From positions 1 through 64,000 of the forward strand of contig NZ_CAKVAM010000006.1 in the NCBI RefSeq assembly GCF_934725225.1: a stretch of DNA of 64,000 nt, written 5' to 3'. Of this stretch, positions 8,856 to 18,062 are shown piece after piece. The stretch is from an uncultured Treponema sp. (GTDB lineage Bacteria; Spirochaetota; Spirochaetia; Treponematales; Treponemataceae). The stretch's first letter is position 1. Every line of letters begins with the position of its first letter. The notes below the pieces were generated by a model. That model was given only the letters and a program-made list of their open reading frames with translations, did not search any database and was not told the origin of the DNA. The position numbers and the translations under genes are program-made.

Positions 8856-9603
8856 GGCTGGTTACCTCTTCTGCAAGTCTCTGATAGCTTTTTGCGCCAA
8901 CACAATTCGGATCATAAATGCAAATCGGCTCGCCATGGGAAGGAGCTTCTGAAAGTCTTACGTTGCGCGGAATAATCGTATTGAAAACAACATCCTTGAA
9001 ATAGCTTTTTACCTGCATAACAACATCCTGCGCAAGACGAGTTCTTGAATCATACATCGTAAAAAATATTCCGCCGATTACAAGATTTTTATTTATGCTT
9101 TCCTGAACTTTTTTTACTGTCTGCAAAAGAAGAGTGATTCCTTCAAGCGCAAAATATTCACACTGCATCGGAACAAGAACAGCATCTGCGGCGGCAAGTC
9201 CGTTCAATGTAAGAATTCCAAGGGAAGGCGGACAGTCAATCAGAATGTAATCATATTTTTCACGGACAGGAGCAAGGGCGTTCTTTAAAAAGTACTCGCG
9301 GTTTTCCTGATCTACAAGCTCAATCGCCGCGCCAGACAAATCAATAGACGCGCTTATGACATCAAGATTTTTTACACCTGAATGCTTTATAGTTTCGTCA
9401 ATAGTGGACTGCCCCGCAAGAAGCTCGTAAATGGTAGGCTTTTTTTTGCTGACTCCAACGCCGCTGGACATATTTCCCTGACTGTCAAAATCAACGAGCA
9501 GAACTTTTTTTCCGCCGACAGCAATATACGCCCCGATATTTATAGCAGATGTAGTCTTGCCAACGCCACCTTTCTGATTAACAAAAACAAATACCTTTCC
9601 CAT
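8848..9603 (-). CDS. parA: Chromosome partitioning ATPase ParA/Soj
   Basis: 251 residues. The deviant Walker A motif KGGVGKTTSA is at residues 11-20, DFDSQGN is near 40, and Walker B is in DYILIDCPPSLG. Cytoplasmic ATPase that dimerises on DNA and is activated by ParB. The start ATG at 9603 has no ribosome binding site; a consensus promoter ends nine bases before it, so the message is predicted to be leaderless or nearly so. Confidence 0.93.
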   Translation of the reverse strand: MGKVFVFVNQKGGVGKTTSAINIGAYIAVGGKKVLLVDFDSQGNMSSGVGVSKKKPTIYELLAGQSTIDETIKHSGVKNLDVISASIDLSGAAIELVDQENREYFLKNALAPVREKYDYILIDCPPSLGILTLNGLAAADAVLVPMQCEYFALEGITLLLQTVKKVQESINKNLVIGGIFFTMYDSRTRLAQDVVMQVKSYFKDVVFNTIIPRNVRLSEAPSHGEPICIYDPNCVGAKSYQRLAEEVTSRG

Positions 9604-9612
9604 GATTAAACC

Positions 9613-9641
9613 ATTATAAATTATATAGTAATAATTTTCAA
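9613..9641 (-). promoter_or_regulatory. parA promoter giving a leaderless message
   Basis: On the minus strand: -35 TTGAAA (9636-9641), 17-base spacer, -10 TATAAT (9613-9618), then nine bases (GGTTTAATC) and the parA ATG. Transcription should start within the last two or three bases before the ATG. Confidence 0.65.
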
Positions 9642-9687
9642 TTAATATGCGCCAGTTTCAAACTTCCGCCAGAATTGAAAGAAAATT

Positions 9688-11046
9688 TTATTGCTGTGCT
9701 TTTAATGCAGAAACTGAAAACTTCCGCTTGTAAAGTCTTGCAAAGTAAAAAATTTCAGCCGCAGCGGTAATTGTCCAGGAAAATGCAAAAAGCAAATAAA
9801 GAGATTCAATTGTTTTAAAATATGCAAACACGGTGAAAATCCAGGCGATTCTAAAAACGCACGAGCCAAGAATAACAATTACAGTCGGAACGGAAGTCTG
9901 TCCAAGTCCGCGGGAAGCCGCAATTGTGCAATCCATAAATGCTGAAATGCAATAAGACCAAGCCATTATCGAAAGCCGCTTCATCCCAAGTTCTATAATC
10001 GCAGAATCTGAAATAAAAATCGAAATAAAATTTCTTCCAAAGACAAAAAGCAAAATTCCCAAGAACAATGCAAAACAGAATGAGCAGGCAAGACTTATAA
10101 AATAACTTTTTAAAACTCTGGATTTTTTTCCAGCGCCGTAATTCTGTCCTATGAAAGTTGAGCAAGCCACATAAAACGCGCTCATAATATTGTAAACGAG
10201 CGGATCTGAATTTGAAGCCGCGGAATTTGCAACAACCATAGAAGCGTCAAAAGAATTAACTCCAATCTGAATAAAAAGATTTGCAAATCCAAAAATCGCA
10301 TTCTGCAGCCCGGCAGGAATTGCAATCTTCAAAAGGCGAACAAGCTTTGATTTGTTGACTTTAAGCTTGGAAAAGCGCAACGCAAGAGAATCAGTTTTTC
10401 TGTGCAGTTTTATAAAAACAAGAAATGCTGAAACATAAAGAGCTACAACGCTTGCAATTGCAACTCCAGCAATATCCATTTTAAAATGAATGACTAAAAG
10501 CAAATCCAGAACAACATTGAAAATTCCAGAAATAAAAAGAAAAAGCAAAGGCGACTTCGTATCTCCTTCCGCGCTAAGAATTCCATTTCCGAAATTATAA
10601 AAAGCAAGAGCAGGAAGCCCGACCATGTAAATTCTAAAATACAAAACCGCGCCTTCAATAAGAACCGGCTTTGTGCTCATCAAATTTAAAACGGAGCGGG
10701 AAAAAATTATTCCGGCAGCACCAACAAGAAATCCGGCAACAAGGCAAACAATCGCGGATGTATGAACAGTTTCGCAAATGTCCTTTTCATTTTTTGCGCC
10801 TATAAAAAAAGCCACAATAACGTTAACGGCAGAACCAAAACCAATAAGAATTCCAGTGCACAAAAAAACAAGAATTGTCGTAGAGCCAACCGAGCCAACA
10901 GAAGACGGATTTGCAAAGCGTCCCAAAACAGCAATATCAGTCATGTTGAAAAAAGTCTGGAGAAGATTTGTAAAAATGAGAGGCAAACTGAAAATTAAAA
11001 TATTTTTAAAAAGCGAACCTTCAGAAAAATCTTTTTTAACTGTCAT
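9688..11046 (-). CDS. MATE-family multidrug/Na+ or H+ exporter
   Basis: 452 residues with about twelve transmembrane segments in two MatE halves. The N-terminal GSLFKNILIFSLPLI, the early LGRFANPSSVG and the second-half GLQNAIFGFANLFIQ are typical of MATE transporters. ATG at 11046 has an AAAGGG ribosome binding site. The substrate is not deducible. It is divergent from the methyltransferase gene across about 100 bases. Confidence 0.85.
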   Translation of the reverse strand: MTVKKDFSEGSLFKNILIFSLPLIFTNLLQTFFNMTDIAVLGRFANPSSVGSVGSTTILVFLCTGILIGFGSAVNVIVAFFIGAKNEKDICETVHTSAIVCLVAGFLVGAAGIIFSRSVLNLMSTKPVLIEGAVLYFRIYMVGLPALAFYNFGNGILSAEGDTKSPLLFLFISGIFNVVLDLLLVIHFKMDIAGVAIASVVALYVSAFLVFIKLHRKTDSLALRFSKLKVNKSKLVRLLKIAIPAGLQNAIFGFANLFIQIGVNSFDASMVVANSAASNSDPLVYNIMSAFYVACSTFIGQNYGAGKKSRVLKSYFISLACSFCFALFLGILLFVFGRNFISIFISDSAIIELGMKRLSIMAWSYCISAFMDCTIAASRGLGQTSVPTVIVILGSCVFRIAWIFTVFAYFKTIESLYLLFAFSWTITAAAEIFYFARLYKRKFSVSALKAQQ

Positions 11047-11150
11047 TTTTGTAACCCTTTCCGTAGAAATATATCACTTAGAATAAAAATGTAAAGTCAT
11101 AAAAAAAATGCGCTATCCTCAAAAACAAATGTTTGTGCTAATATAAAAAT

Positions 11151-12347
11151 ATGATTTTAAGCGCAGTATTTTCAAAGCCGTCAAAAACTTGCCCGGAAAT
11201 TTTTGGCAAGCCTTATATAAAAATTCGAATCTGGAAAAATCCGTCTCCTTCCGCAAAAAAGCAAAATGAATTTCAAGCTGAATTTTTTACGGAAAAGCAG
11301 GCATTCCAAAAAAGTTTCACTGCGGAACAAGCGCGGGAATTTATTGAAAAGCACGCAGGAACAGCTTTTAAAAACTGCATTGTAAAAACGGACACCGAAG
11401 AAATCACAACAATGGCAAACAAAAAAGGCGAAATAAAAGTTTTCAGAAAAGCTGCAAAAAATTTTTCAGCGGAACAAAAGTTTTCAAATAATTTCAACCG
11501 AATAAAAAATTATATTTTGCAAGAAGGAAATCCAGTTCCGTTTTTAGTTGAGCTTGGAGTTATGACAAAAGACGGAAAAGTAGTCGCGCAAAAATACGAC
11601 AAGTTCCGGCAGATAAATAGATTCCTAGAATTTATAAATGACATAATTGAAAGCATTGAAAAGCTGAACGGAACTTCTTACACGCAAGAAAATCCGCTAA
11701 GAATTGTTGACTTCGGCTCAGGAAAATCTTATTTGACATTTGCAGTTTATTATTTTTTAACCGAGCTGAAAAAAATTCCCGTCTGCATAACAGGACTTGA
11801 TTTAAAAGAAGATGTAATAAAAAACTGCGATTCACTTGCAAAAAAACTTGGATGCAAAAATCTTGAATTCAAAATTGGAAACATTGCGGATTATTCATCT
11901 GAAAAAAATCCGGACATAATAATCACACTTCACGCTTGCGACACAGCAACAGACTTCGCGCTCGACTATGCAGTTAAGCATAACGCAAAAGCAATTCTTT
12001 CTGTTCCTTGCTGCCAGCACGAAATAAACATCCAGCTTGAAAAACAAAAGGCCAAAGCAGAAAGTCCGTTCGCTTCAATTGAAAGATTTGGAATTCTACG
12101 TGAACGATTTGCCGCAATTGCAACTGATGCAATCCGAGCGGAACTTCTTGAGCAATACGGATACTCAGTTCAGGTTTTGGAATTCATCGACATGAGCCAC
12201 ACTCCAAAAAACATTTTAATCCGCGCTGTAAAAAAACAGTCAGACAATTTTAAACAAGAATCAAAAATCAGAATGAAAACTTTGCTTAATGAACTTGGCT
12301 GCAACCAAACATTGGGAAAACTTTTAAGCAAAGAATCAGAGCTATAG
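11151..12347 (+). CDS. Class I SAM-dependent methyltransferase (METTL25-like type)
   Basis: 398 residues. The central Rossmann domain shows motif I VDFGSGKSYLTF (about residues 186-197), ITGLDLKED, and the motif IV-like ITLHACDTATDFAL; the following LSVPCCQHEIN is characteristic of the Methyltransf_32 group. The lead-in YDKFRQINRFLEF is also typical. The N-terminal 130 residues are unassigned. There is no ribosome binding site before the ATG; a TAATAT/TATAAA box lies 3-6 bases upstream, so a leaderless message is possible. The substrate is unknown, possibly RNA or a small molecule. Confidence 0.75.
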   Translation: MILSAVFSKPSKTCPEIFGKPYIKIRIWKNPSPSAKKQNEFQAEFFTEKQAFQKSFTAEQAREFIEKHAGTAFKNCIVKTDTEEITTMANKKGEIKVFRKAAKNFSAEQKFSNNFNRIKNYILQEGNPVPFLVELGVMTKDGKVVAQKYDKFRQINRFLEFINDIIESIEKLNGTSYTQENPLRIVDFGSGKSYLTFAVYYFLTELKKIPVCITGLDLKEDVIKNCDSLAKKLGCKNLEFKIGNIADYSSEKNPDIIITLHACDTATDFALDYAVKHNAKAILSVPCCQHEINIQLEKQKAKAESPFASIERFGILRERFAAIATDAIRAELLEQYGYSVQVLEFIDMSHTPKNILIRAVKKQSDNFKQESKIRMKTLLNELGCNQTLGKLLSKESEL

Positions 12348-12406
12348 AAAAAAAAAATCAACTATGTTAGACTTAGTTAATTTTTAAATAAAAGGAAGCA
12401 GATATT

Positions 12407-14188
12407 ATGGAAGAGAAAGAAATACTTGAAAGAGCTGCAAAATATATTGCAGAAGAAAAAGACGATTCTTTCCGCAAGGAAGTTGAAGATTTAGTTGCAA
12501 AAAAAGACATGGCTGAACTAGAAGACCGTTTCTATCAGAGCCTTGAATTTGGAACAGGCGGACTTCGCGGTGTAATGGGCGGCGGAACAAACCGCATGAA
12601 CACACTCAACATTTCAAAAGCAACTCAAGGTCTTGCAAACTATTTAATCAAGGCATTTCCAGAAGAAGCAAAGAACGGCACATTGAGCGCATGTGTAGCT
12701 TATGACAGCCGCCACAACCACGATAAATTTTCTGACATCACTGCAAGAGTTTTTGCCGCAAACGGAATCAAAGCATATCTTTTCACTTCGCTTCGCCCTA
12801 CTCCAGAACTTTCTTACGCAATCAGAATTCTTGGATGCAAAACTGGCGTTGTTGTAACTGCAAGCCACAATCCGCCTCAGTACAACGGCTACAAAGCTTA
12901 CTGGGACGATGGCGCGCAGGTTGTTGAGCCGCATGACAAAGGAATCATCGATGAAGTCAACGCAGTAAAAGAAGTAAAGCTTATCGAAAAAGACGAAGCT
13001 GTAAAGGCAGGAAAAATCGTTTTAATCGACAAGGAAATCGATGACAAATTCCAGGCAATGATAAAGTCAAATCTTTATCGTCCTGAACTCATAAAAGAAA
13101 AAGCAAGCAGCGTAAAAGTTGTATACACTCCGCTCCACGGAACTGGCGCAATGCACGTTGAAAAAGTTCTTGGAGATCTTGGACTGAATGTAATCACAGT
13201 TCCAGAACAGCGCGAAGGAAACGGCGACTTCCCGACAGTAGAAAAGCCAAATCCAGAAGAAGCCCCAGCACTTAAAATGGCAGTTGAACTTGCAGAAAAA
13301 GAAAAAGCTGATGTTGTAATGGCAACAGATCCAGATGCAGACAGATTCGGAACTGCATTCCCAGACAAAAACGGAAAATACGTTCTTGTTTCAGGAAACC
13401 AGATGGGCGCGCTTCTTGCAGACTATGTTCTTCTTTCAAAAAAAGAATTCAACAAGATGCCTGAAAAACCAGTTCTTATCCGCTCAATCGTAACTTCACC
13501 TTTCGTTGATTCAATTGCAAAAAAATACAATGTGGCTGTAAAAGAATGTCTTACAGGCTTCAAGTGGATTGCTTATGATGAAGGCCAGATGGAAAAAGAC
13601 GGAAGCGGAAACTACGTATTCGGACTTGAAGAAAGCTACGGTTATCTTGTAGAAACAGAAGTACGCGACAAGGACGGAATTTCAGCAGCGGCAATGTGCG
13701 CAGAAATGACTCTTTACTGGGCAAGCAAAGGGAAATCTCTTCTTGAACATTTGAACGATATGTACAAGGAATACGGACTTTTTGAAGACCGCGCAATCAG
13801 CAAATATTTCCCTGGAGTACAAGGTCCAAAAATCATGGGCGGAATCATGACAAAACTCCGCACAGAAGGACTGACTTCTCTCGGCGGAAAAAAAGTTGTA
13901 AAGATTCGCGACATCCAGCAGCAGGTTGCTTTTGATCCGGCAAATCCATCTGTAAAAGAAAGTCTTCCTTGGCCAAAGAGCAATGTTCTTCAGTTTGTTC
14001 TTGAAGGCGGAACAATTGTAAGCGCACGCCCAAGCGGAACAGAACCAAAGATTAAGTTCTACATCAACAGCACAGTTCCAGTTTCTGCAAAAACAGACGA
14101 AGCATTGGAAGAAGCAAAGAAAGCTGCCGACAAACTCTGCTCAGATATTTCAGAAGAAATAAACGCAGTTCTTAACGCAGCAGGCTGA
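12407..14188 (+). CDS. pgm: Phosphohexomutase (phosphoglucomutase/phosphomannomutase)
   Basis: 593 residues, the long form of the alpha-D-phosphohexomutase superfamily. The phosphoserine loop is TASHNPPQYNGYK, the magnesium site is DPDADR, the sugar-binding loop is EESYGYL, and the phosphate-binding C-terminal motif is RPSGTEPKIKFY. It interconverts glucose-1- and glucose-6-phosphate and may also act on mannose phosphates. An AAGGAAG ribosome binding site precedes ATG 12407. It is followed by a terminator. Confidence 0.92.
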   Translation: MEEKEILERAAKYIAEEKDDSFRKEVEDLVAKKDMAELEDRFYQSLEFGTGGLRGVMGGGTNRMNTLNISKATQGLANYLIKAFPEEAKNGTLSACVAYDSRHNHDKFSDITARVFAANGIKAYLFTSLRPTPELSYAIRILGCKTGVVVTASHNPPQYNGYKAYWDDGAQVVEPHDKGIIDEVNAVKEVKLIEKDEAVKAGKIVLIDKEIDDKFQAMIKSNLYRPELIKEKASSVKVVYTPLHGTGAMHVEKVLGDLGLNVITVPEQREGNGDFPTVEKPNPEEAPALKMAVELAEKEKADVVMATDPDADRFGTAFPDKNGKYVLVSGNQMGALLADYVLLSKKEFNKMPEKPVLIRSIVTSPFVDSIAKKYNVAVKECLTGFKWIAYDEGQMEKDGSGNYVFGLEESYGYLVETEVRDKDGISAAAMCAEMTLYWASKGKSLLEHLNDMYKEYGLFEDRAISKYFPGVQGPKIMGGIMTKLRTEGLTSLGGKKVVKIRDIQQQVAFDPANPSVKESLPWPKSNVLQFVLEGGTIVSARPSGTEPKIKFYINSTVPVSAKTDEALEEAKKAADKLCSDISEEINAVLNAAG

Positions 14189-14207
14189 ATCTAAAAAAAA
14201 CAATAAT

Positions 14208-14244
14208 GGTATCCGTAATGATTTTTGCGGATGCCATTTTTTTT
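14208..14244 (+). terminator. Terminator after the phosphohexomutase gene
   Basis: GGTATCCG and CGGATGCC pair (one G-T wobble) around a 12-base loop, followed by a T-rich run at 14236-14243. It lies between the mutase stop and the exonuclease, which argues against the longer reading of the exonuclease from ATG 14206. Confidence 0.7.
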
Positions 14245-14250
14245 CAACTT

Positions 14251-14901
14251 ATGGCATTTAAAATCTTCAACAGCTTTAGAAACCTCGCAAAAGAATTTTA
14301 TTCAGGGAAAACTTTTGTGGCATTCGATACAGAAACCACAGGACTAAAAGCTGAAAAAGAATTCATAATAGAAATCGGTGCTGTAAAATTCAACTGCGAC
14401 GGACTTATTGGAGAGCCATTCGATATTTTAATAAAGCCGCCAATAGAACTTCCGCAGTTTATAAAAGACCTCACTCACATCACAGACGAAATGATTTCAT
14501 GCTGTCCGTGCGCAAAAGAAGCTGTCCCGCAGTTTTTAAGTTTTATCGGCGGAAAAGAAACAGTTCTTGTAGCGCACAATGCGCAGTTCGACTTAGGCTT
14601 TGTAAATTCAGAGCTAAAAAGATTCAGCCATCCAGAACTTCCAAACATTTGCATAGACACATTGAACGCCTCAAGATGGGCATATCCTGATTTCATAAAG
14701 GAGCAGGAAAAAGGTCAGTACAAACTTCAAAGCCTTGCAAAAAGATTCGGAATAGAAGCAAAAGCCGCCCACCGCGCAAACGACGACGCAAGATTATGCA
14801 TGGAAATTTTCAAGCGGATAATAAGCGACACAATGGACAGACAGAAAAATTTTTCAATGAACAAAATCAAAAAAAATCTGATTCAGGCAGAATTATTCTA
14901 A
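14251..14901 (+). CDS. DnaQ-like 3'-5' exonuclease (DEDDh)
   Basis: 216 residues from ATG 14251. The exonuclease motifs are FDTETTG, HNAQFDLGF and HRANDDARL (the HxxxxD of the DEDDh class), as in the proofreading epsilon subunit of DNA polymerase III and the exonuclease region of PolC. The start at 14251 is chosen because an upstream start would translate the terminator hairpin of the previous gene. It stands alone, so it could be the separate proofreading subunit or an RNase T/ExoX-like repair nuclease. Confidence 0.85.
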   Translation: MAFKIFNSFRNLAKEFYSGKTFVAFDTETTGLKAEKEFIIEIGAVKFNCDGLIGEPFDILIKPPIELPQFIKDLTHITDEMISCCPCAKEAVPQFLSFIGGKETVLVAHNAQFDLGFVNSELKRFSHPELPNICIDTLNASRWAYPDFIKEQEKGQYKLQSLAKRFGIEAKAAHRANDDARLCMEIFKRIISDTMDRQKNFSMNKIKKNLIQAELF

Positions 14902-14950
14902 AACAAAAATACTAATTGAAAAAAGAAACAATTTAATATAACATTGGCGA

Positions 14951-16306
14951 ATGTCAGAAAATATCAAAGAAAACAAAATGGGCGTAATGCCTGTAACAAA
15001 GCTTCTTTTAAATATGTCATTGCCGATTATGCTTTCGATGCTGGTAATGGCATGCTACAACATTGTTGATAGTATTTTTGTTGCGCAGATAAATGAAAAT
15101 GCGCTGACTGCAATATCACTTGCATTTCCTGTTCAAACACTGATGATTGCACTTTCAATAGGAACAGCAGTTGGTGTAAATGCGCTTCTAGCAATGAAGC
15201 TTGGACAAAAAGACAGCGATGCAGTAAACAAAATCGCCATGAACGGACTCTTCCTTTCAGTTTGCAGCTTTATTGCTTTTTTTATTCTCGGATTTCTTTT
15301 TACAAAACCTTATTTAAAAACACAGACTGCCGACGAACAGATTATTCAATTCGGAAGTGAATATTTAAAAATAATAACAATGGCATCGTTCGCGCTTTTT
15401 GTTTCAACAATGTCGGACAGACTTTTGCAGGCAACAGGAAGAACTTTTTACACGATGATAACGCAGCTTGTTGGAGCAATCACAAACATAATTCTTGACC
15501 CGCTTATGATTTTTGGAATCGGACCTTTTCCTAAAATGGGAATGGCAGGCGCGGCTTGGGCAACAGTCATCGGACAAATTTTTTCCGCAATAGTTTCGCT
15601 TTATTTCAATCTGAAAAAAAATCCTGACATACATTTTAAACTAAAAGGATTCAAGCCGGACTCTCTGATAATCGGCCAGATTTATAAAATCGGAATTCCT
15701 TCAATTCTTCTTCAGTCTATAAATTCTGTTACAACTTACGGAATGAATTTAATCCTTGGAACTTTTTCCGCAACGGCAATCGCAGTCTACGGAGTTTATT
15801 TTAAACTGAACAGCTTTATCTTTATGCCGGTGTTCGGACTTACAACTGGAATGGTTCCGATTGTCTCGTACAACTACGGAGCAGGAAACGCAGAACGAAT
15901 CAAGAAAACTGTAAAGTCAACAATTTCAATTGCGGTTTCAATTATGATATTTGGCATTGTAATTTTTGAACTTTTCCCAGCGGAACTTTTGATGCTTTTT
16001 AAAGCAAACGAACACATGCTTGGAATTGGATGCACGGCAATGAGAATTATCGCGCCAAGTTTTATCGGAGCGGCAATCGCAATTACGCTAGGCTCAACTT
16101 TTCAAGCTTTAGGAAAATCTTTTTTAAGCATGACGGTTTCTTTTGTAAGGCAGCTGGTCATTTTGCTTCCTGTGGCATATTTTCTTTCGCGCAGTGGAAA
16201 ACTTGAAAATGTTTGGTTCTGCTTTCTCGTTGCGGAAGTTTTTGCAATCAGTCTTTCTTCATTTTTTATGTGCAGAATAAAAAAGACAATGCTCGACAAA
16301 ATTTAA
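14951..16306 (+). CDS. MATE-family exporter, second copy
   Basis: 451 residues, about twelve transmembrane segments. NMSLPIMLSMLVMACYNIVDSIFVA is the standard MATE opening; the second half has FKLNSFIFMPVFGLTTG and SYNYGAGN. It is clearly different from the exporter at 9688-11046, being closer to the MepA-like group. There is no clear ribosome binding site; TATAAC and TAACAT boxes lie 6-8 bases before the ATG. The substrate is unknown. Confidence 0.85.
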   Translation: MSENIKENKMGVMPVTKLLLNMSLPIMLSMLVMACYNIVDSIFVAQINENALTAISLAFPVQTLMIALSIGTAVGVNALLAMKLGQKDSDAVNKIAMNGLFLSVCSFIAFFILGFLFTKPYLKTQTADEQIIQFGSEYLKIITMASFALFVSTMSDRLLQATGRTFYTMITQLVGAITNIILDPLMIFGIGPFPKMGMAGAAWATVIGQIFSAIVSLYFNLKKNPDIHFKLKGFKPDSLIIGQIYKIGIPSILLQSINSVTTYGMNLILGTFSATAIAVYGVYFKLNSFIFMPVFGLTTGMVPIVSYNYGAGNAERIKKTVKSTISIAVSIMIFGIVIFELFPAELLMLFKANEHMLGIGCTAMRIIAPSFIGAAIAITLGSTFQALGKSFLSMTVSFVRQLVILLPVAYFLSRSGKLENVWFCFLVAEVFAISLSSFFMCRIKKTMLDKI

Positions 16307-16332
16307 TTTCAAAAGGCGACCGGCAAACAAAG

Positions 16333-17205
16333 CTAGCCTCTTGGAGCTTTCGCAGGATCAATAGGATTTGACTTTTGAAAAACCATCAGACAAACCTGAG
16401 TTGTACCTTTTATGCTGTCTGTTCCCGCAGTTCCCAAAGAATCGCCAAACACAACATAATCGCCTTTGCGGACTTTGATAGAGCCAAGTCCTGAATAAAC
16501 ATAGATGTGTCCGGTTTTCGCCTGAACAAAAACAACCTGCCCGTAGCCTCTGTAGTTTCCAACATACATAACGGTTCCGGCGCGGATTGCAGTTACACTT
16601 TCATTTTTTTGCGCGCTAAGCTGAACACCGCTGACTTTTCCGTTCATGTAAGTTACCGTCGGATTTTTTACAGGCCAAGTCAAACTTGAGTCGCCTTTTT
16701 TCTCAGAATATTTGCGCGGATCACTTGAAGGCAAGCTAGGAAGAGATGCCGAAGTATCAACAATCGTAACAGGAATTTTCAGACGCTGCCCGGCCTTTAA
16801 AACTGTATCGGAATCAAGATTGTTCAAAGCCTTAAGCTCTTCAACAGAAATTCCGTTTACTTTTGCAATTCTATAAAAAGTGTCGCCTTTTTGAACTGTG
16901 TATGTGTCAAATTTTCTTTCTGCGCTAGACGGATTTTTTGCAGGTGAAGTTGGAGGCGAAGAATTTTTTTCAGTGTTTTTTTCTGGAATCGAAAGTTTCT
17001 GTCCAACTTTTAAAACATCATTTACAGTAAGATTGTTTATAGAACAAAGCTGATCTACAGAAATTCCATATTTGCGGCTGATTGAATAATAAGTTTCTCC
17101 TTTTTCAACTGTATGAGTTTCTGCAAAAGAAAAACAGACAGTCAAAAAAAGAATTGAAAGAAACAAAATATTTTTTCTATATTCAAATTTTTTAGTCATA
17201 ATCAT
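16333..17205 (-). CDS. Exported protein with two LysM domains and a degenerate M23 domain
   Basis: 290 residues. A signal peptide (cleavage likely after FSFA) is followed by LysM 1 (about 31-74, HTVEKGETYYSISRKYG...LKVGQKLSIP) and LysM 2 (about 100-146, DTYTVQKGDTFYRIAK...LKAGQRLKIP). The C-terminal 100 residues have the LytM/M23 fold signature (VTAIRAGTVMYVGNYRGYGQVVFV) but lack the zinc ligands: the usual HxxxD stretch is missing and HxH is replaced by CLM. It probably binds peptidoglycan and activates or scaffolds a hydrolase, as EnvC/NlpD-type proteins do. Start ATG 17205 or 17199. Confidence 0.8.
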   Translation of the reverse strand: MIMTKKFEYRKNILFLSILFLTVCFSFAETHTVEKGETYYSISRKYGISVDQLCSINNLTVNDVLKVGQKLSIPEKNTEKNSSPPTSPAKNPSSAERKFDTYTVQKGDTFYRIAKVNGISVEELKALNNLDSDTVLKAGQRLKIPVTIVDTSASLPSLPSSDPRKYSEKKGDSSLTWPVKNPTVTYMNGKVSGVQLSAQKNESVTAIRAGTVMYVGNYRGYGQVVFVQAKTGHIYVYSGLGSIKVRKGDYVVFGDSLGTAGTDSIKGTTQVCLMVFQKSNPIDPAKAPRG

Positions 17206-17252
17206 ACCGTTAGTTTATCGGCTGATTTATGAAAAAAAATTACCTTAAAGTT

Positions 17253-18044
17253 TTAAAACAATTCAGGGAAAACATCGTTCATGCCGTACAATGCGCCGGG
17301 TTTCAGTTTTCCTTCTTTCAGCATGGAAGAAAGATTTTCCAAAGCGTGAACTGCTCCGTTTGCAAATCCCTTGCGGCTTCTTGCTGTGTGAGTAATTTCA
17401 ATTGTATCAGCTTCGCAGTCAAAGAAAACTTTGTGCGTTCCCGGCACTGAACCGCATCTTGTGGAAGAAACGTGAAGCTGATTAGGCAAAGGCTTTTCCT
17501 TGAATTCATTTGTTACAATTGAATTTTTTCTTTTGAATTCAGAAAGCAGATGATTTGCAATTTCAATCGCAGTTCCAGAAGGACTGTCAGCTTTTTGATT
17601 ATGGTGCATTTCCCAAATCGCAGCGTCATACTCAGAAAATTTATTTGCAAGGCGAGCGGCATCTTCTACAATTTTATAAAGAATATTAACGCCAATGGAA
17701 AAATTCGCGCTTGTCATAATTGTTCCGCCGCATTTTTCAGCAAGAGAAGCAACTTCATCTTTTTTGTCATTCCAGCCTGTAGTTCCAACAACCATAGGAA
17801 TTTTTAAGGGAAGAAGCGACTTAATATTTTCAAGAACAGAAGTTGGATGAGTAAACTCAATTATTCCATCCGCGCCGCTAGACACAACTGCATCTGCAAG
17901 AGCTTTGCTGTCTCCTGCGGAAATTTTCACTTTGGCATCTGGCGCAAAAACATCGATTGTAGAAACAACAGAATGACCAAACGACAATGCGGACTGCTCA
18001 AGCATGTGCCCCATTTTTCCATATCCAACCAATGCAATTTTCAT
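17253..18044 (-). CDS. dapB: 4-hydroxy-tetrahydrodipicolinate reductase
   Basis: 263 residues from ATG 18044, which sits six bases after a strong GGGAGGA ribosome binding site. NAD(P)-dependent step of the lysine/diaminopimelate pathway. The nucleotide-binding start is ALVGYGKMG; the catalytic region is EMHHNQKADSPSGTA. It lies 18 bases downstream of lysC, forming a two-gene lysine operon. An upstream in-frame TTG (18059) would begin inside the ribosome binding site and is rejected. Confidence 0.93.
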   Translation of the reverse strand: MKIALVGYGKMGHMLEQSALSFGHSVVSTIDVFAPDAKVKISAGDSKALADAVVSSGADGIIEFTHPTSVLENIKSLLPLKIPMVVGTTGWNDKKDEVASLAEKCGGTIMTSANFSIGVNILYKIVEDAARLANKFSEYDAAIWEMHHNQKADSPSGTAIEIANHLLSEFKRKNSIVTNEFKEKPLPNQLHVSSTRCGSVPGTHKVFFDCEADTIEITHTARSRKGFANGAVHALENLSSMLKEGKLKPGALYGMNDVFPELF

Positions 18045-18062
18045 TTTTAATCCTCCCAAAAA

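Noticed and set aside
7902..9603. parS sites near parAB
   Set aside because: No copy of the TGTTTCACGTGAAACA-type palindrome was noticed in or around the genes.
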